Shown here: positions 7,046 to 18,055 of the stretch, in pieces | How positions within the stretch are numbered: the stretch's first letter is position 1 | How the letters are laid out: each line of letters opens with the position of its first letter | Notes under the pieces: model-generated | Seen by the model: only the letters and a program-made list of their open reading frames with translations | Database searches by the model: none | Told to the model about the DNA's origin: nothing | Made by a program: the position numbers and the translations under genes | Assembly (NCBI RefSeq): GCF_018390635.1 | Contig: NZ_JAHBGE010000034.1 | Span: 1 to 57,627, forward strand | Length of the DNA: 57,627 bases | Reading direction: 5' to 3' | Origin: Ancylobacter lacus | GTDB taxonomy: Bacteria > Pseudomonadota > Alphaproteobacteria > Rhizobiales > Xanthobacteraceae

Positions 7046-8869
7046 ATGTTCAGCGCCCTGCACACCCGCCTGTCGAGCCTCGGCACCCGCATCGCCCGGG
7101 CGCCCGGTGCCGCCGGGCGCTGGTTGCTCGCCCTGCCGCGCCGCCTCTGGACCGGCCTTCGCGAGACGCTCCGCAACGCCTCGAACCGGGGCCGGCCCGA
7201 CGCCAACGCGGTGGCTCGCGCCCGCATCGTGGTGTGCATGCTGGTGTTCGGAACGGTGTATGTGGTCATCGCCGGCCGGCTTGCGGTGTTCGCCTCGGCA
7301 TCGGACAGCCAGCTCGGGCGCCGCATGGTGAACTCGGACGCGGTGGCCTCGGCCCGGCCGGACATCGTCGATCGTAACGGTCTGGCGCTGGCAACCGACG
7401 TGAAGACCGCTTCGCTCTATGCCGAGCCGAACCGGCTGATCGACGTCGACGAGGCGGTGGAAGCGCTGACCGCGGTATTGCCGGATCTCGATGCCCGCGA
7501 GCTGCGCGACCGTCTCGGTTCCAAGCGTGGCTTTGTCTGGCTGAAGCGTGAGATCACCCCGCAGCAGCAGCAGGAGGTCCACCGCCTCGGCCTGCCGGGC
7601 ATCGGTTTCATGACCGAGAACCGGCGCGTCTACCCCGGCAACAGCCTCGCCGGCCATGTGCTGGGCACGACCAACATCGACAATCAGGGCATCGCCGGCA
7701 TCGAGAAATGGGTCGACAGCCGCGGGCTCGCCGAGCTGCACCTCGCCGGCTTCGCCACCGACCGCCAGCAGCAGCCGGTGCAGCTCGCGCTCGACCTGCG
7801 GGTCCAGCACGTCATGCGTGACGAACTGTCGGAGGCGAAGGAGAAGTTCAAGGCGATCGCCGCCGCCGGCACCGTGGTCGACGTGCGGACCGGAGAGATC
7901 CTCGCCATGGTTTCGCTGCCGGACTTCGACGCCAATCAGCCGGCCATGGCACTCGACCCGAAGAACCTGAACCGCCTGACCACCGGCGTGTTCGAGATGG
8001 GCTCGACCTTCAAGGCGCTCACCTTCGCCATGGCGCTGGACAGCGGCAAGATCACCCTGAACAGCTCGATCGACGCCCGCGGCGCGCTGACCTTCGGCCG
8101 GTTCAAGATCCACGACTACCACGCCCAGAACCGGGCGCTCAGCGTGCCGGAGGTGTTCACCTATTCCTCCAACATCGGCACCGCCCGCATGGCGCTGATG
8201 TGCGGCGTGGACGCCCACAAGGCGTTCCTCAAGAAGATGGGCCAGCTCGACCGGCTGCGCACGGAGCTGCCGGAGAGCGCCGCACCCATCGTTCCGCGTA
8301 ACTGGGGCGAGCTGAACACCGCCACGATCGCCTTCGGCCATGGCCTCGCGGTGGCGCCGCTTCAGGCGGTGATGGCGGTGAACGCACTGGTGAACGGTGG
8401 CTGGCTCATTCCGCCGACCTTCATGAAGCGCACCCCCGAGGAGGCGCAGGAGCTCGCCCAGCGCGTCATCAAGCCGGAGACCAGCGCCAAGATGCGCTAT
8501 CTCCTGCGGGTCAATGCCGAGAAGGGCTCGGCCAGCAAGATGAACGAGATCGCCGGACCCTATTATCCCGGCGGCAAGACCGGCACGGCGGAAAAGGTCA
8601 TCAACGGCCGCTATTCCAAGACCCGGCTATTGACCACCTTCACCGGCGTCTTCCCGATGGACGACCCGCATTATCTGGTTCTGGTCATCCTGGACGAGCC
8701 GCAGGCGGTGCCGGGCACCTATGGCTTCGCCACCTCCGGGTGGAACGCCTCGCCCACCACCGGCAAGATCATCAGCCGGATCGCGCCCCTGCTTGGCGAG
8801 ATGCCGCGCAGCACGGTGCCGCCGGTTGACAGCCTGCTGAGCGGCTACAAGGTGGCGCAGGTCCAGTAG
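7046..8869 (+). CDS. ftsI: Peptidoglycan D,D-transpeptidase FtsI (PBP3)
   Basis: A class B penicillin-binding protein of 607 residues that crosslinks septal peptidoglycan, working with FtsW. One membrane span lies near residues 58-80 after a basic cytoplasmic tail. The PBP dimer domain follows, then the transpeptidase with the active-site motif S320-T-F-K323, S374-S-N376 and K511-T-G513, in the correct order and spacing. ATG 7046 is used; the GTG directly before it (7043) is an alternative. The cytoplasmic N-terminus of about 58 residues is longer than in E. coli. It lies between ftsL and murE in the dcw cluster. Confidence 0.96.
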   Translation: MFSALHTRLSSLGTRIARAPGAAGRWLLALPRRLWTGLRETLRNASNRGRPDANAVARARIVVCMLVFGTVYVVIAGRLAVFASASDSQLGRRMVNSDAVASARPDIVDRNGLALATDVKTASLYAEPNRLIDVDEAVEALTAVLPDLDARELRDRLGSKRGFVWLKREITPQQQQEVHRLGLPGIGFMTENRRVYPGNSLAGHVLGTTNIDNQGIAGIEKWVDSRGLAELHLAGFATDRQQQPVQLALDLRVQHVMRDELSEAKEKFKAIAAAGTVVDVRTGEILAMVSLPDFDANQPAMALDPKNLNRLTTGVFEMGSTFKALTFAMALDSGKITLNSSIDARGALTFGRFKIHDYHAQNRALSVPEVFTYSSNIGTARMALMCGVDAHKAFLKKMGQLDRLRTELPESAAPIVPRNWGELNTATIAFGHGLAVAPLQAVMAVNALVNGGWLIPPTFMKRTPEEAQELAQRVIKPETSAKMRYLLRVNAEKGSASKMNEIAGPYYPGGKTGTAEKVINGRYSKTRLLTTFTGVFPMDDPHYLVLVILDEPQAVPGTYGFATSGWNASPTTGKIISRIAPLLGEMPRSTVPPVDSLLSGYKVAQVQ

Positions 8870-8993
8870 CGATTCGGCGCCGGTTCCGCGTGCGCCGGGC
8901 CGGCGTCCGCGATGTCGACAGTGCGCAGGCTTCGCCGGTTGCCTCCACCCCTCGCGGGCGCTGGCACCCCGGTCGGCAATGGGGGGAGAGGTC

Positions 8994-10487
8994 ATGGCCG
9001 AGGTAGCCGGCGGGACAGCGGCCGCAACGGGCGCCGAGCGCACGCTCGCCGATCTGGTCGGTGAGGATGCCGACTATGCCGGTGCCGACCCGATGCGCGC
9101 GGTGCGGGCACCGGCGCTGGACAGCCGTGTCGTGGCGCCGGGCGACGTCTTCTTCGCCCTTTCGGGGGAAAAGCTCGACGGTTCCCGCTTCATCGGCGAT
9201 GCGGTCGCGCGCGGGGCGGTGGCGGTCGTGGCCGAGGGCGGGAGACCGGCAGGGCTCGATCCTGCCATCGGCTTCGTCCGGGTCGGCAATGCCCGCCGCG
9301 CCGTGGCGCTGGCGGCGTCCCGGGCCTTTCCGCGTCAGCCCCGCGTCATCGCCGCTGTCACCGGAACCTCGGGCAAGACGTCGGTGGCCGCCTTCGTCCG
9401 GCAGATCTGGCAGAGGGCTGGCCATGCCAGCGCCAGCCTCGGCACCCTCGGTGTGGTGGCACCCTCCGGGGCGGTGTACGGGTCGCTGACGACGCCCGAT
9501 CCGATTGCTCTGCACCGCACGCTGGACCGGCTCGCCGGCGAAGGTGTTGACCATCTGTGCGTGGAGGCGTCCTCGCATGGCCTCGACCAGCACCGCCTCG
9601 ACGGGGTGCGGATTGCGGCGGCGGCCTTCACCAATCTCTCGCGCGACCATCTCGACTACCACCCCACGATGGAAGCCTATCTCGCCGCCAAGCTGCGTCT
9701 GTTCCGCGATCTGGTGCCGCGCGGGGGCGGCGCGGCTGTCTGGGTCGACACGGCCGAAGGCGGCCATGTCGCCGACGTCGCCGCCGATCACGGGCTTGCC
9801 GTGCTCGGCATCGGCACGACCGGGGCGGGAATCGCGCTGCTCGAGCGCGCCGATGACGGCCTTGGCCAGCGCCTCGTGGTGGAGCACGAGGGGCGCCGCC
9901 ATGTCCTTCGGCTGCCGCTGGTGGGCGCGTTCCAGGCCGCGAACGCACTGGTCGCGGCCGGCCTCGCCCGGCTCACCGGCACGCCTGCGGGCGAAACCTT
10001 CGCGGCGCTGGAGCGGCTGGAAGGGGTTCCGGGACGGCTGGAGCTGGTCGGCACCCGCAACGGCGCGGGGGTGTTCGTGGACTACGCCCACAAGCCGGAT
10101 GCGCTCGCCAATGCGCTAGCCGCGCTGCGGCCCTATGCGCGTGGCCGGCTCATCGTCGTCTTCGGCTGCGGCGGCGACCGCGACCGCGGCAAGCGGCCGA
10201 TCATGGGCGGGATCGCCGTGCGCGACGCCGACATCGCGATCGTCACCGACGATAATCCCCGCAGTGAAAATCCCGCCGCAATTCGCGCCGAAATACTGGC
10301 GGCGGCGCCCGGGGCGTGGGACATCGGCGACCGTGCGGAAGCGATCCGCGCCGCCGTCGATCTCCTTGCCGAGGGCGACGTGCTGCTGATCGCCGGCAAG
10401 GGGCATGAGACGGGCCAGATCGTCGGCGGACAGACATTGCCGTTCTCCGACCGCGACTGCGCGGTGGCGGCGCTCGGGAGGGAGTGA
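8994..10487 (+). CDS. murE: UDP-MurNAc-L-Ala-D-Glu:meso-diaminopimelate ligase
   Basis: This cytoplasmic Mur ligase of 497 residues adds the third stem-peptide residue. The ATP loop TGTSGKT is at residues 123-129, and ASSHGLDQHRLDGV and DYAHKPDAL mark the central and C-terminal domains. The DNPR motif at 420-423 is the signature for meso-diaminopimelate rather than lysine, giving the usual Gram-negative wall type. ATG 8994 is preferred to ATG 8979 because a GGGGAGAGG ribosome-binding site sits directly before it. The murF ATG follows the stop by two bases, implying coupled translation. Confidence 0.96.
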   Translation: MAEVAGGTAAATGAERTLADLVGEDADYAGADPMRAVRAPALDSRVVAPGDVFFALSGEKLDGSRFIGDAVARGAVAVVAEGGRPAGLDPAIGFVRVGNARRAVALAASRAFPRQPRVIAAVTGTSGKTSVAAFVRQIWQRAGHASASLGTLGVVAPSGAVYGSLTTPDPIALHRTLDRLAGEGVDHLCVEASSHGLDQHRLDGVRIAAAAFTNLSRDHLDYHPTMEAYLAAKLRLFRDLVPRGGGAAVWVDTAEGGHVADVAADHGLAVLGIGTTGAGIALLERADDGLGQRLVVEHEGRRHVLRLPLVGAFQAANALVAAGLARLTGTPAGETFAALERLEGVPGRLELVGTRNGAGVFVDYAHKPDALANALAALRPYARGRLIVVFGCGGDRDRGKRPIMGGIAVRDADIAIVTDDNPRSENPAAIRAEILAAAPGAWDIGDRAEAIRAAVDLLAEGDVLLIAGKGHETGQIVGGQTLPFSDRDCAVAALGRE

Positions 10488-10489
10488 GA

Positions 10490-11956
10490 ATGGCGAGGTC
10501 GGACGGGGGCGGAACGGGCCCGGTGCTGTGGACGCCGGAGGCCCTGGCTGCCGCGACGGGGGGCGAGCGTGCCGGCCACGGCGCCGAGGTTCTGTCCGGC
10601 GTTTCCATCGATACCCGCACACTGAAGGCTGGTGATGTCTTTTTCGCCATCACCGGCGAGCGCTCCGACGGGCACGATTACGTCGGCGCGGCGCTGGAGC
10701 GCGGCGCGGGGCTCTGCGTCGTCTCCCGCGACGGCCAGAGTCGCATCGCCGCCGGGCTGCCCGCTGATGCGTCGCTCCTCGTCGTTGAGGATGTGCTCAC
10801 GGCACTGGAGTCGGCGGGTCGTGCCGCCCGTGCCCGCACGGCCGCGCGCATCGTCGCGGTGACCGGCTCGGTCGGCAAGACCACCACCAAGGAATCGTTG
10901 CTGCTGGCGCTCGGGGCGGATGGTCCGACCCATGCCTCTGCCGCTTCCTACAACAATCACTGGGGCGTACCGCTCTCGCTGGCACGCATGCCGGCGGAAA
11001 GCCGCTACGGCGTGTTCGAGCTGGGGATGAACCATGCGGGCGAGATCACGCCGCTGACGGCGATGGTGCGCCCGCACATCGCGATCATCACCACGATCGA
11101 GCCGGTGCATATCGCGCATTTCTCGGGCATCGAGGGGATCGCCGATGCCAAGGCCGAGATCTTCACCGGCGTGGAGCCGGGCGGGGCGGCCGTGCTCAAC
11201 CGCGACAATCCGCAGTTCGGCCGGCTGGAGCGCGCCGCCCGCGCCGCCGGCATCGGCCATGTCGTCGGCTTCGGCGAGGCCGAGGGCGCCGAGGCCCGGC
11301 TGCTGAGCGTGGCGCTGCGGCCGGAAGGCTCGGCCGCGACGGCGGACATACTGGGCGAGACGGTGAGCTTCAAGCTCGGCCTGCCGGGCCGCCATATCGT
11401 GCAGAACGCGCTGGCGGTGCTCGCCGCCGCCAGGCTCGCAGGCGCCGACCTCGCCCTCGCCGCGCTGGGCCTCGCCGCGCTGGCGCCGCCGCCGCGGCGG
11501 GGCGTGCGCACCGTTCTGCATGTGAAGGGTGGCGACGCCCTGATGATCGACGAGAGCTACAACGCCAATCCCGCTTCGATGCGCGCGGCGCTGGCGGTGC
11601 TCGGCAACACCCCGGTCGGGGCGCGCGGCCGCCGCATCGCCGTGCTCGGCGATATGCTGGAGCTGGGCGATGTGGGGGAGGACCTGCACCGCGGCCTCGC
11701 CGCCGATGCGGCGGAGGCGGCGGATCTGGTGTTCTGCGCCGGGCCGCTGATGCGCATGCTCTACGAGGCGCTGCCGCCCAACCGGCGTGGCGGCTGGGCC
11801 GCCGATGCCGCCGCGCTGGTGCCGACGGTGGCGAGCGCGCTGCGTGGCAACGACGTGGTGATGGTGAAGGGCTCCAATGGCAGCCGCATGGGCGCGCTCG
11901 CCCAGGCGCTGATCGAACGGTTCCATGCCGAGGGCGGCGTGGGCGCGGAAGGTTGA
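10490..11956 (+). CDS. murF: UDP-MurNAc-tripeptide--D-alanyl-D-alanine ligase
   Basis: A 488-residue Mur ligase that adds the D-Ala-D-Ala dipeptide, completing UDP-MurNAc-pentapeptide; its substrate is made by the two Ddl enzymes in this window. The N-terminal domain carries [16 protein letters not shown], the ATP loop [10 protein letters not shown] lies near residue 127, and [10 protein letters not shown] and [15 protein letters not shown] are family-typical. The start is two bases after the murE stop, with GGGAGGGAG at the murE 3' end as ribosome-binding site. MraY follows four bases after its stop. Confidence 0.96.
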   Translation: MARSDGGGTGPVLWTPEALAAATGGERAGHGAEVLSGVSIDTRTLKAGDVFFAITGERSDGHDYVGAALERGAGLCVVSRDGQSRIAAGLPADASLLVVEDVLTALESAGRAARARTAARIVAVTGSVGKTTTKESLLLALGADGPTHASAASYNNHWGVPLSLARMPAESRYGVFELGMNHAGEITPLTAMVRPHIAIITTIEPVHIAHFSGIEGIADAKAEIFTGVEPGGAAVLNRDNPQFGRLERAARAAGIGHVVGFGEAEGAEARLLSVALRPEGSAATADILGETVSFKLGLPGRHIVQNALAVLAAARLAGADLALAALGLAALAPPPRRGVRTVLHVKGGDALMIDESYNANPASMRAALAVLGNTPVGARGRRIAVLGDMLELGDVGEDLHRGLAADAAEAADLVFCAGPLMRMLYEALPPNRRGGWAADAAALVPTVASALRGNDVVMVKGSNGSRMGALAQALIERFHAEGGVGAEG

Positions 11957-11960
11957 ACCG

Positions 11961-13046
11961 ATGCTGCAATGGCTTGCCCAGTTCCACGAGAGCCTGCCGG
12001 CCCTCAATGTCTTCCGCTACATCACCTTCCGCACCGGCGGCGCCATCATCACGGCGCTGCTGTTCGTGTTCCTGTGCGGGCCGGCGATCATCACCCTGCT
12101 GCGGCTGAAGCAGGGCAAGGGCCAGCCGATCCGCACCGACGGGCCGCAGTCGCACCTGCTGACCAAGAAGGGCACGCCCACCATGGGCGGCCTGATGATC
12201 TTCTCGGGGCTGATGGTCGCGACGCTGCTGTGGGCCAACCTCGCCAATGTCTATGTGTGGGTGGTGCTGTGCGTCACCATCGGCTTCGGGCTGATCGGCT
12301 TCTACGACGACTATCTCAAGGTGACGAAGCAGACCCATAACGGCCTGTCGGGCCGGACCCGGCTCGCCATCGAGGCGCTGATCGCCGGCACCGCGGTGGT
12401 GGTGATCATGCACGCCGGCCGGGCGCCGCTGTCGAGCTCGCTCGCCTTCCCGCTGTTCAAGGACCTGGTGATCGATCTCGGCTGGTTCTTCGTCATCTTC
12501 GGCGCCTTCGTCATCGTTTCCGCCGGCAACGCGGTGAACCTGACGGATGGGCTCGACGGCCTCGCCATCGTTCCGGTCATGGTCGCCGCCGGCAGCTTCG
12601 GGGTGATTTCCTACCTCTCCGGCAATGTGCTGTTCGCCGATTATCTCCAGATTCACTACGTCGCGGGAGTGGGCGAACTCGCGGTGATCTGTGGCGCCAT
12701 CATCGGTGCGGGCATCGGCTTCCTGTGGTTCAACGCCCCGCCGGCGCAGATCTTCATGGGCGACACCGGTTCGCTGGCGCTGGGCGGCCTTCTCGGCACC
12801 ATCGCGGTGGCGACCAAGCATGAGATCGTGCTCGCCATCATCGGCGGCCTGTTCGTGCTTGAGGCGGTGTCGGTCATCGTGCAGGTGATCTCGTTCAAGC
12901 TCACCGGCAAGCGCGTCTTCAAGATGGCGCCGATCCACCACCATTTCGAGCAGCTCGGCTGGACCGAGCCGCAGATCGTGATCCGGTTCTGGATCATCGC
13001 CGTCGTGCTGGCGCTGATCGGCCTGTCGACCCTCAAGCTGCGCTGA
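11961..13046 (+). CDS. mraY: Phospho-N-acetylmuramoyl-pentapeptide-transferase
   Basis: An integral membrane enzyme of 361 residues with about ten predicted spans. It transfers phospho-MurNAc-pentapeptide to undecaprenyl phosphate to give lipid I. Visible signatures are TPTMGG near residue 72, the DDYLK aspartates, [25 protein letters not shown] and the cytoplasmic PIHHHFE loop. Its length is standard. Its last 14 bases overlap the 3' end of an opposite-strand gene, which is unusual inside the dcw cluster. Confidence 0.97.
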   Translation: MLQWLAQFHESLPALNVFRYITFRTGGAIITALLFVFLCGPAIITLLRLKQGKGQPIRTDGPQSHLLTKKGTPTMGGLMIFSGLMVATLLWANLANVYVWVVLCVTIGFGLIGFYDDYLKVTKQTHNGLSGRTRLAIEALIAGTAVVVIMHAGRAPLSSSLAFPLFKDLVIDLGWFFVIFGAFVIVSAGNAVNLTDGLDGLAIVPVMVAAGSFGVISYLSGNVLFADYLQIHYVAGVGELAVICGAIIGAGIGFLWFNAPPAQIFMGDTGSLALGGLLGTIAVATKHEIVLAIIGGLFVLEAVSVIVQVISFKLTGKRVFKMAPIHHHFEQLGWTEPQIVIRFWIIAVVLALIGLSTLKLR

Positions 13047-13938
13047 CGGTGCCGGCACGGGCCAGCACCTTCGCCACATTCCCGGCGTGGACCGCTTCAT
13101 ACGGCTCGAAATAGCTGATGCCCGGCAGGGCGAAGATGTCGGGGGCGAAGTCGCGCAGCGTGCGGGTCGCGAGGTCGGGCTCGGCCCGGCAGAGCAGCAG
13201 GCGGCGGACGTAGAGTTCGGTCGCCGTGATCAGCTCGCGGCCATAGCCGCCGGCGGCGATGACCGCCTCGGCGCCGTGATTGGGCAGGATGCGACGGAAC
13301 GGCAGGCCCGCCATCCGGGCGAGGTCCGCCAGATGGGCCTCGAGCCGCTCCGGCTCGGCGACATAGGTGATCGGCTCCTCCAGCGTGTCGCCGGCCAGCA
13401 GCAGATCGTGGGCGGGAACCAGCAGCACGACGCCGTCATGGCTGTGGATGTCCGCCGGGTGCAGCTCAACCGCAAGCCGCCCGACCTCCAGCGACAGCGA
13501 GCCCTCGAAGGTGCGGTTGGGCAGTACCAGCGGCCGGATCGGCGGATCGGCGCTCTCGATGGCGGCCCGGTTGGCCAGCAGCGCCTCCAGCGTCAGGCGG
13601 TGGGCGATGATCTCGCAATCGGCGAAGACCTCGTTCCCGGCGACATGGTCGTCGTGCCAGTGGCTGAGGACGACGCGGATGCGCGTAACGCCCGCCGCCT
13701 CCAGCCGCCGCCGGATCAGGGTGGCGTGAGCAAGAGAGATGTGGGTGTCGTAGACCAGCGCCTCCTCGCCGTCGATCACGGCATAGGAGGCGCAGCCGAG
13801 GGCGAAGGCCCCGTCATCCAGCCAGTTCGGCGCGTCCGACCAGGCGCGCACGCCGGGAATGCGCCCGTCATAGAAGGCGAGGATGCCAGGATAAGGCTCC
13901 AGCACACGCAGGGTGCTGCCGAGTTCGATCTTCGCCAT
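13033..13938 (-). CDS. Metallo-beta-lactamase-fold hydrolase, antisense inside the dcw cluster
   Basis: A 301-residue protein with the metallo-beta-lactamase signature: SHWHDDH with H93, H95, D97 and H98, then HSHDG around residue 165-169 and AGDT at 182-185 as the other metal ligands. A late NHG (near 230) could supply the last histidine. It has no signal peptide, so a cytoplasmic hydrolase is likely; the substrate cannot be told from sequence. The longer frame upstream of the ATG at 13938 looks non-coding. The gene is antisense between mraY and murD, overlaps the mraY 3' end by 14 bases, and leaves 146 bases before murD, which probably needs its own promoter. Confidence 0.88.
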   Translation of the reverse strand: MAKIELGSTLRVLEPYPGILAFYDGRIPGVRAWSDAPNWLDDGAFALGCASYAVIDGEEALVYDTHISLAHATLIRRRLEAAGVTRIRVVLSHWHDDHVAGNEVFADCEIIAHRLTLEALLANRAAIESADPPIRPLVLPNRTFEGSLSLEVGRLAVELHPADIHSHDGVVLLVPAHDLLLAGDTLEEPITYVAEPERLEAHLADLARMAGLPFRRILPNHGAEAVIAAGGYGRELITATELYVRRLLLCRAEPDLATRTLRDFAPDIFALPGISYFEPYEAVHAGNVAKVLARAGTVSAA

Positions 13939-14084
13939 GTTTCCTACCGCCCCGCCATCGTCTTCCCGGATGCCGCGCGGCAGCATACAGCGCCCCGGCC
14001 CGGCGTGAAGCGCCGGAAGCCACATTCCGCCCCGCCTGAAAATGGGTTAGCCAAGGCAGCACGCCCGGCAGGAACCTGATCGCC

Positions 14085-15464
14085 ATGATTCCCGTGACTT
14101 CCCTGAAAGACCGTTCCGTCGCCCTGTTCGGACTCGGCGGCTCCGGCCTTGCCACCGCGCGGGCGCTGATGGCCGGCGGCGCGCAGGTCACGGCCTTCGA
14201 CGACGCCCCGGCCTCGGTCGCGCGGGCTGCGGAGGAGGGAATCCCGACCGCCGATCTCAGGGGACTCGACTGGTCGTCGCTCGCGGCGCTCGTGCTCGCG
14301 CCCGGCGTACCGCTCACCCATCCGGAGCCGCACTGGAGCGTGCGGCTGGCCCAGGCGGCCGGTGTGGAAGTGATCGGCGATATCGAGCTGTTCTGCCGCG
14401 AGCGGCGGCTGGCGCCGCGCCGCTCGCCGCTCGCCGCCATCACCGGCACCAACGGAAAGTCGACGACGACCGCCCTGCTGGCCCATCTCATGCGGGTCGG
14501 CGGCCGGGATGTGCAGATCGGCGGCAATTTCGGGCCGGCGATCCTGTCGCTGGAGCCGTCACGGGCGGGGCGGGTGCATGTCATCGAATGCTCCTCCTAC
14601 CAGATCGACCTCGCCCCTTCGCTCGACCCCTCTGTCGGTATCCTGCTCAACCTCTCGCCCGACCATCTCGACCGCCATGGCTCCATGGCGCACTACGCCG
14701 AGGTGAAGGAGCGCCTGGTGGCGGGGATCGAGGCCGGGGGCACGGCGGTTGTAGGGGTCGATGACGCGTGGTGCGCCGCCATAGCCGACCGGATCGAGGC
14801 CGCGGGCACCCATGTGGTGCGCCTGTCGATGCGCCGCCCGCTGGAGGACGGCATCTTCCTGGAGGACGGGCTTCTGGTGGTGAGCGAGCGGGGCATCCGG
14901 GTGCAGACGGTGTCGCTGGCCGGCATCAACGCGTTGCGCGGCACCCACAACGCCCAGAACGCGGCAGCGGCCTTCGCCGCCGCGCGGGCGCTGGGCCTCG
15001 CGCCGGAAGTGATCATCCACGCCCTGCGCAGCTTTCCCGGCCTTGCCCACCGCATGGAAGAGGTCCGGCGGATCGGCGAGGTAATCTTCGTCAACGACTC
15101 CAAGGCCACCAATGCGGATGCGGCGGAGCGGGCGCTGTCCAGCTTCGAGAACATCTTCTGGATCGCCGGTGGCAAGCCCAAGGCCGGCGGCATCGCCCCG
15201 CTGGCGCCCTGGTTCGACCGGGTTCGCAAGGCCTATCTCATCGGTGTCGCGGCAGATGACTTCGCCGCCACCCTCGGCGAGGCCGTGCCGCATGAGTTGA
15301 GCCACACGCTCGAGGTGGCGGTTGCCGCCGCCGCCCGTGACGCGGCCGCGGTCGGGGGGCCGGCGGTGGTGCTGCTCTCTCCCGCCTGCGCGAGCTTCGA
15401 CCAGTTCCCCAATTTCGAGGTCCGCGGCGACCGCTTCCGCGCTCTGGCCCAGGCGCTGGGCTGA
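14085..15464 (+). CDS. murD: UDP-N-acetylmuramoylalanine--D-glutamate ligase
   Basis: A 459-residue Mur ligase that adds D-Glu to UDP-MurNAc-L-Ala in the cytoplasm. The N-terminal [11 protein letters not shown] binds the UDP part, the ATP loop TGTNGKS is at residues 120-126, and [32 protein letters not shown] and [10 protein letters not shown] follow in family order. The ATG at 14085 begins 22 residues before the conserved loop, as usual. It is separated from mraY by the antisense gene and from ftsW by 115 bases holding a CtrA-like motif. Confidence 0.96.
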   Translation: MIPVTSLKDRSVALFGLGGSGLATARALMAGGAQVTAFDDAPASVARAAEEGIPTADLRGLDWSSLAALVLAPGVPLTHPEPHWSVRLAQAAGVEVIGDIELFCRERRLAPRRSPLAAITGTNGKSTTTALLAHLMRVGGRDVQIGGNFGPAILSLEPSRAGRVHVIECSSYQIDLAPSLDPSVGILLNLSPDHLDRHGSMAHYAEVKERLVAGIEAGGTAVVGVDDAWCAAIADRIEAAGTHVVRLSMRRPLEDGIFLEDGLLVVSERGIRVQTVSLAGINALRGTHNAQNAAAAFAAARALGLAPEVIIHALRSFPGLAHRMEEVRRIGEVIFVNDSKATNADAAERALSSFENIFWIAGGKPKAGGIAPLAPWFDRVRKAYLIGVAADDFAATLGEAVPHELSHTLEVAVAAAARDAAAVGGPAVVLLSPACASFDQFPNFEVRGDRFRALAQALG

Positions 15465-15507
15465 ACCCGCCTCCGCTTTTCCCCAGCCGGGGAGGCTGCC
15501 CGGCGCA

Positions 15508-15523
15508 TTAAGGCCGCGTCAAC
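15508..15523. promoter_or_regulatory. Candidate CtrA-like site before ftsW (TTAA-N7-TCAAC)
   Basis: TTAA at 15508-15511 and TCAAC at 15519-15523 are separated by 7 bases, one mismatch from TTAA-N7-TTAAC. A further TTAACC half-site follows at 15525-15530. The site is 57 bases upstream of the ftsW ATG in the largest same-strand gap inside the dcw cluster apart from the antisense gene. It fits an internal promoter for ftsW and downstream genes under cell-cycle control. Confidence 0.4.
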
Positions 15524-15579
15524 CTTAACCGTCCGATACTGCGGCGAAGCTGCGTGGTGTCGAGCGGAGAAGGGCGTCC

Positions 15580-16791
15580 ATGATCTCGCGTGCCGAACGG
15601 ACGGTGGTCGGCGAATGGTGGTGGACCGTCGACCGGCTGCTGCTGGGGGCGCTCGCCGCGCTCATGATCATCGGCATCGTGCTGGCGCTGGCGGCGAGCC
15701 CGCCGGTGGCCGCGCGGCTGGGCATCGCCGATCCGTTCCACTTCGTGAACCGCCAGGTGGTGTTCCTGCTGCCGGCGCTGTTCGTGCTGATCGGAACCTC
15801 GTTCCTCTCGCCCCGGCGCATCCGGCGTCTGGCGCTTGTGCTGTTCTTCGTGTTCCTGTCGCTGCTGTTCGCCACGCTCGTTGCCGGCCCCGAGGTGAAG
15901 GGCGCCCATCGCTGGCTCAACATCGCCGGCATCACGGTGCAGCCCTCGGAATTCCTGAAGCCGACCTTCGTCATCATCGCGGCGTGGCTGTTCTCCGAAA
16001 GCGTTCGGCGGCCGGAGATGCCGGGTCAGCTCATCGCCTTCGGGCTGCTCGGCGTCGTGATTACCCCGCTGGTGCTGCAGCCGGATTTCGGCCAGACCAT
16101 CCTCATCTCGCTGGTCTGGGGCAGCCTGTTCTTCCTGGCGGGGCTGCGCATCGCTGCGGTGTTCGCGCTGGGCGGCATCGGCGCCGTCGGGCTGCTCATC
16201 GCCTATCACACGGTGCCGCACGTGGCGAAGCGCATCGACCGCTTCATGGACCCGGATTCCGGCAGCTCCTACCAGATCGACGTCGCCACCGACAGCTTCC
16301 TGCATGGCGGCTGGCTGGGCCAGGGGCCGGGCGAGGGCACCTACAAGCGCATCCTGCCCGACGGCCACACCGATTTCATCTTCGCCGTGGCGGCGGAGGA
16401 GTTCGGCGCCTTGCTCTGCCTGATGCTGCTGGGGCTGTTTGCCTTCATCGTGCTGCGCGCGCTCTCCCATGCGCTGCGCGACGAGGACCCCTTCGTGCGG
16501 TTCGCGGTCTCCGGCCTCGCCATCCTGTTCGGGCTGCAATCCGCCATCAACATGATGGTGAACCTGCACCTGATGCCGGCGAAGGGCATGACGCTGCCCT
16601 TCGTCTCCTATGGCGGCTCCTCGCTGATCTCCCTGGCCTATGGTATGGGCATGCTGATCGCGCTGACGCGCCGGCGGCCGCGCAGCGCCACGCTGGCGGA
16701 GCTGGAGCGCCACAGCGCCGGCCGCGCCCGGGCCAAGGCGGCGGCCTCGGCGCCGGCGGCCTCGGCGCCGGCTCCGGCCACGGCGGCATGA
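15580..16791 (+). CDS. ftsW: Lipid II polymerase / cell division protein FtsW
   Basis: A SEDS-family membrane glycosyltransferase of 403 residues with about ten spans that polymerises lipid II at the septum with FtsI. The N-terminal ERTVVGEWWWTVDR is typical of rhizobial FtsW. Conserved elements include KGAHRWLNIAG, QPSEFLKP, QPDFGQTILI, the large periplasmic loop ending GEGTYKRILPDGHTDFIFA, and PFVSYGGSSLISL. The C-terminal 30 residues are an Ala/Pro-rich cytoplasmic tail. It is preceded by a likely internal promoter and followed 13 bases later by murG. Confidence 0.96.
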   Translation: MISRAERTVVGEWWWTVDRLLLGALAALMIIGIVLALAASPPVAARLGIADPFHFVNRQVVFLLPALFVLIGTSFLSPRRIRRLALVLFFVFLSLLFATLVAGPEVKGAHRWLNIAGITVQPSEFLKPTFVIIAAWLFSESVRRPEMPGQLIAFGLLGVVITPLVLQPDFGQTILISLVWGSLFFLAGLRIAAVFALGGIGAVGLLIAYHTVPHVAKRIDRFMDPDSGSSYQIDVATDSFLHGGWLGQGPGEGTYKRILPDGHTDFIFAVAAEEFGALLCLMLLGLFAFIVLRALSHALRDEDPFVRFAVSGLAILFGLQSAINMMVNLHLMPAKGMTLPFVSYGGSSLISLAYGMGMLIALTRRRPRSATLAELERHSAGRARAKAAASAPAASAPAPATAA

Positions 16792-16804
16792 GCGGGGCAC
16801 GGGC

Positions 16805-17920
16805 ATGAGCGCATCCTCGCAGCCGGGAGTGACCCCGGTCGTTCTTCTCGCCGCAGGCGGCACCGGCGGGCACCTGTTCCCGGCGGAGGCGCTGGCCGGT
16901 GCCCTCTCGGCACGCGGCATCGTGGTGGACCTCGCAACGGACGAGCGCGCCGCCCGCTATGCCGGGCATTTCCCGGCGCGGCAGATTCACATACTGCCCG
17001 CCGACACGGTGCGTTCGCGCAGCCCTCTCGCGCTGGCGCGCACGGCGCTGTCGCTGGGCTCCGGCATTGCGAGGGGCGTCGGCCTGATGCGCCGTCTGCG
17101 GCCGGCGGTGGTGGTCGGTTTCGGCGGCTATCCCACGGTGCCTCCCATTCTCGCCGGCGTCATCGGGGGCAGGCCGACCCTCATCCACGAGGCCAATGCG
17201 GTGCTGGGGCGGGCCAATGCGCTGCTCGCCCCGCGCGTCACCGCCATCGCCACCGGCTATCCCGATATTCTCGCGGCCCGGCCGGCGCTTGCCGCCAAGG
17301 CGCGTCATACCGGCAATCCCGTGCGTCCGGCGGTGCTGGCGGTCACGGGCGTTCCCTTCGCCCCCATGGCGGGCGAGACCTTCCATCTGCTGGTCTTCGG
17401 CGGCAGCCAGGGCGCCAGCGTCATGAGCGCGATCGTCCCGCCGGCGGTGGCGCGGCTCGCGCCCGCCCTGCGGGCCCGGCTCTCCATCGTCCAGCAATGC
17501 CGGCAGGAAGACCTCGCCCGCGTCGAGACGGCCTATGCCGAACTCGGTGTAAGGGCGGAGCTGGCGCCCTTCTTCGCCGATCTGCCGGCCCGCATGGCCC
17601 GGGCGGATTTCGTCGTCGCCCGTTCCGGCGCCTCCACCGTGGCGGAACTCTGCGTGATCGGGCGGCCCTCGCTGCTGGTGCCGCTGCCCCATGCCCTCGA
17701 CCAGGACCAGCTCGCCAATGCGAGGGCGCTGGCCGATGCCGGCGGGGCGCTGCTGGTGCCCCAGAGCACCTTCACCCCGGAGCGACTGGCGGCGGAGCTG
17801 GAGCGCGTGGCCGCAACGCCGGAGCCCCTGCTCGCCATGGCCACGGCAGCACGGCGGCTTGGCCGGCCCGATGCCGCCGAGCGGCTGGCCGATCTCGTCG
17901 CCGAGCTGGGCGGCCTTTAG
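16805..17920 (+). CDS. murG: UDP-GlcNAc--lipid I GlcNAc transferase
   Basis: A peripheral membrane GT-B glycosyltransferase of 371 residues that converts lipid I to lipid II on the cytoplasmic face. The first glycine loop GGTGGHLFP lies near residue 19, followed by VVGFGGYPTVPP, HEANAVLGRAN, FGGSQGASVM and the donor-site segment RSGASTVAELCVIGRPSLLVPLP (given in part) near residues 265-287 with DQDQLANA. The length is slightly above the E. coli enzyme (355). It sits between ftsW and murC, with a 135-base gap after it. Confidence 0.96.
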   Translation: MSASSQPGVTPVVLLAAGGTGGHLFPAEALAGALSARGIVVDLATDERAARYAGHFPARQIHILPADTVRSRSPLALARTALSLGSGIARGVGLMRRLRPAVVVGFGGYPTVPPILAGVIGGRPTLIHEANAVLGRANALLAPRVTAIATGYPDILAARPALAAKARHTGNPVRPAVLAVTGVPFAPMAGETFHLLVFGGSQGASVMSAIVPPAVARLAPALRARLSIVQQCRQEDLARVETAYAELGVRAELAPFFADLPARMARADFVVARSGASTVAELCVIGRPSLLVPLPHALDQDQLANARALADAGGALLVPQSTFTPERLAAELERVAATPEPLLAMATAARRLGRPDAAERLADLVAELGGL

Positions 17921-18055
17921 CGCCGGGTCGGCCGGGGATGACGCCGCCTGCGGCGTCGTCTATTGCTCCGCGCCGCTGGCGCGCTGCGTCACCACCGCGC
18001 TTTCGGGCGCCGCCTTCGCCGTGCCTGCCTCCGAACCGCCAAGGACGACGACCCC

